The notes beneath the pieces were generated by a model that was not told the origin of the DNA, did not search any database, and was given only the letters and a program-made list of their open reading frames with translations. The translations under genes were made by a program, and so were the position numbers. 64,000 nt of DNA from Halapricum salinum (GTDB lineage: Archaea > Halobacteriota > Halobacteria > Halobacteriales > Haloarculaceae), in NCBI RefSeq assembly GCF_004799665.1, contig NZ_CP031310.1, positions 3,216,887 through 3,280,886 on the forward strand, in the 5' to 3' direction. Positions within the stretch are counted from its first letter, which is position 1; the number at the start of each line of letters is the position of its first letter. This document shows positions 63,622 to 64,000 of the stretch, one piece after another.

Positions 63622-64000
63622 ATGAACAGGAAGACACTGGTCATACTCGCGGTGGTGATCGCGGTTCTACTGCCGATGTGGTTCGTCGCGCTACACGGCG
63701 AACCGCCTTCAGAAGAAATCGCGATCGACCAGAGCGTCTCGGAGATGCGCCCGCTGGAGGGCGTGCTAGACACGCCGCGGACTCATGTGGCGACAGTCAC
63801 GGCCACGCGCAGGTCCGGCCGAGCATCTACACGGACGTGCGTGCGCAGATGCGCCGCCGAGATTACGCCAAGGCGCTCGCGACCGTCGACGGATTGACGG
63901 CGGTCGCCAGTCTCGCCGCACCGCTGGCGGGCCTCCAGCGGGTCTTCGAACGGGAGTATACGGGTCCGGTGTTCGGTGACGGCGTCCCACTGGTCGACGC
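63622..64000 (+). pseudogene. Membrane-anchored protein, apparently frameshifted, incomplete at window end
   Basis: From ATG 63622 the frame reads MNRKTLVILAVVIAVLLPMW, one hydrophobic helix, then EEIAIDQSVSEMRPLEGVLD. Near 63775-63790 good coding character moves to the next frame. That frame continues CGDSHGHAQVRPSIYTDVRA, YAKALATVDGLTAVASLAAP and FEREYTGPVFGDGVPLVD and runs off the window. The first frame instead becomes Arg-rich and stops at 63897. A +/-1 shift, real or from sequencing, is the simplest reading. No family recognised. Confidence 0.45.

Noticed and set aside
1-64000. Search for tRNA, rRNA and CRISPR arrays by eye
   Set aside because: I saw no cloverleaf-compatible T-arm/acceptor pair, no rRNA-like conserved blocks and no regular short repeats with spacers. 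A covariance-model scan would be needed to exclude weak candidates.

Overview
The window comes from a halophilic archaeon of class Halobacteria. Its proteins are strongly acidic, third codon positions are GC-rich, starts are often leaderless, secreted proteins carry twin-arginine signals, and the gene families are haloarchaeal: FtsZ1, aCPSF1, halocyanin, Bat-type HTH, RNA polymerase epsilon and type III RuBisCO. I did not assign a genus. I found no rRNA, tRNA, CRISPR array or intact insertion sequence.

Left core (1-16.6 kb). Folate/chorismate genes pabB-pabA and aroE are followed by a cation exchanger and the D-aminoacyl-tRNA deacylase. Next comes the ftsZ1-secE-nusG block, with a Tat lipoprotein gene inserted in it and a 57-residue SecE. 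After that lie an aldo/keto reductase, a RecA-like protein without a P-loop, the RNA 3'-end nuclease aCPSF1 and proS. proS is flanked by fragments of itself: a dead start upstream and an exact 54-bp copy of its 3' end downstream.

Accessory island (about 16.6-41 kb). It opens with a tyrosine integrase and a DUF5805-like partner gene. A lower-GC, decayed stretch follows, including a frameshifted methyltransferase. The centre is a surface-fibre locus: five TasA/CalY-like secreted proteins, a SipW-like signal peptidase, a membrane zinc-ribbon protein, a small secreted protein and an STT3-like membrane protein. Three of the TasA-like paralogues share one scaffold. One is plain, one carries a von Willebrand A domain, and one carries a choice-of-anchor-L domain together with what looks like that domain's old signal peptide. 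Four DUF7344-type membrane winged-helix proteins lie two on each side of the locus, and a subtilisin-like protease with five extracellular repeats lies beyond. I infer that peptidase, subunits, glycosylation-like enzyme and regulators act together to make an extracellular filament or coat. Two putative regulators and two small proteins end the island.

Right core (41-64 kb). This holds purL, a response regulator, halocyanin, tyrS, a DUF2188/kinase-like protein, UspA and biotin ligase. It also holds RuBisCO and ribose-1,5-bisphosphate isomerase, the last two enzymes of archaeal AMP salvage; AMP phosphorylase is not in the window. Then come a divergent TFB, MscS, PAC2, a metallo-hydrolase, a sensor kinase, an M29-like aminopeptidase, RNA polymerase epsilon and a compact operon of Tm-1-like protein, cupin and phosphoenolpyruvate-hydrolase-like TIM barrel. 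The last gene runs off the edge and appears frameshifted.
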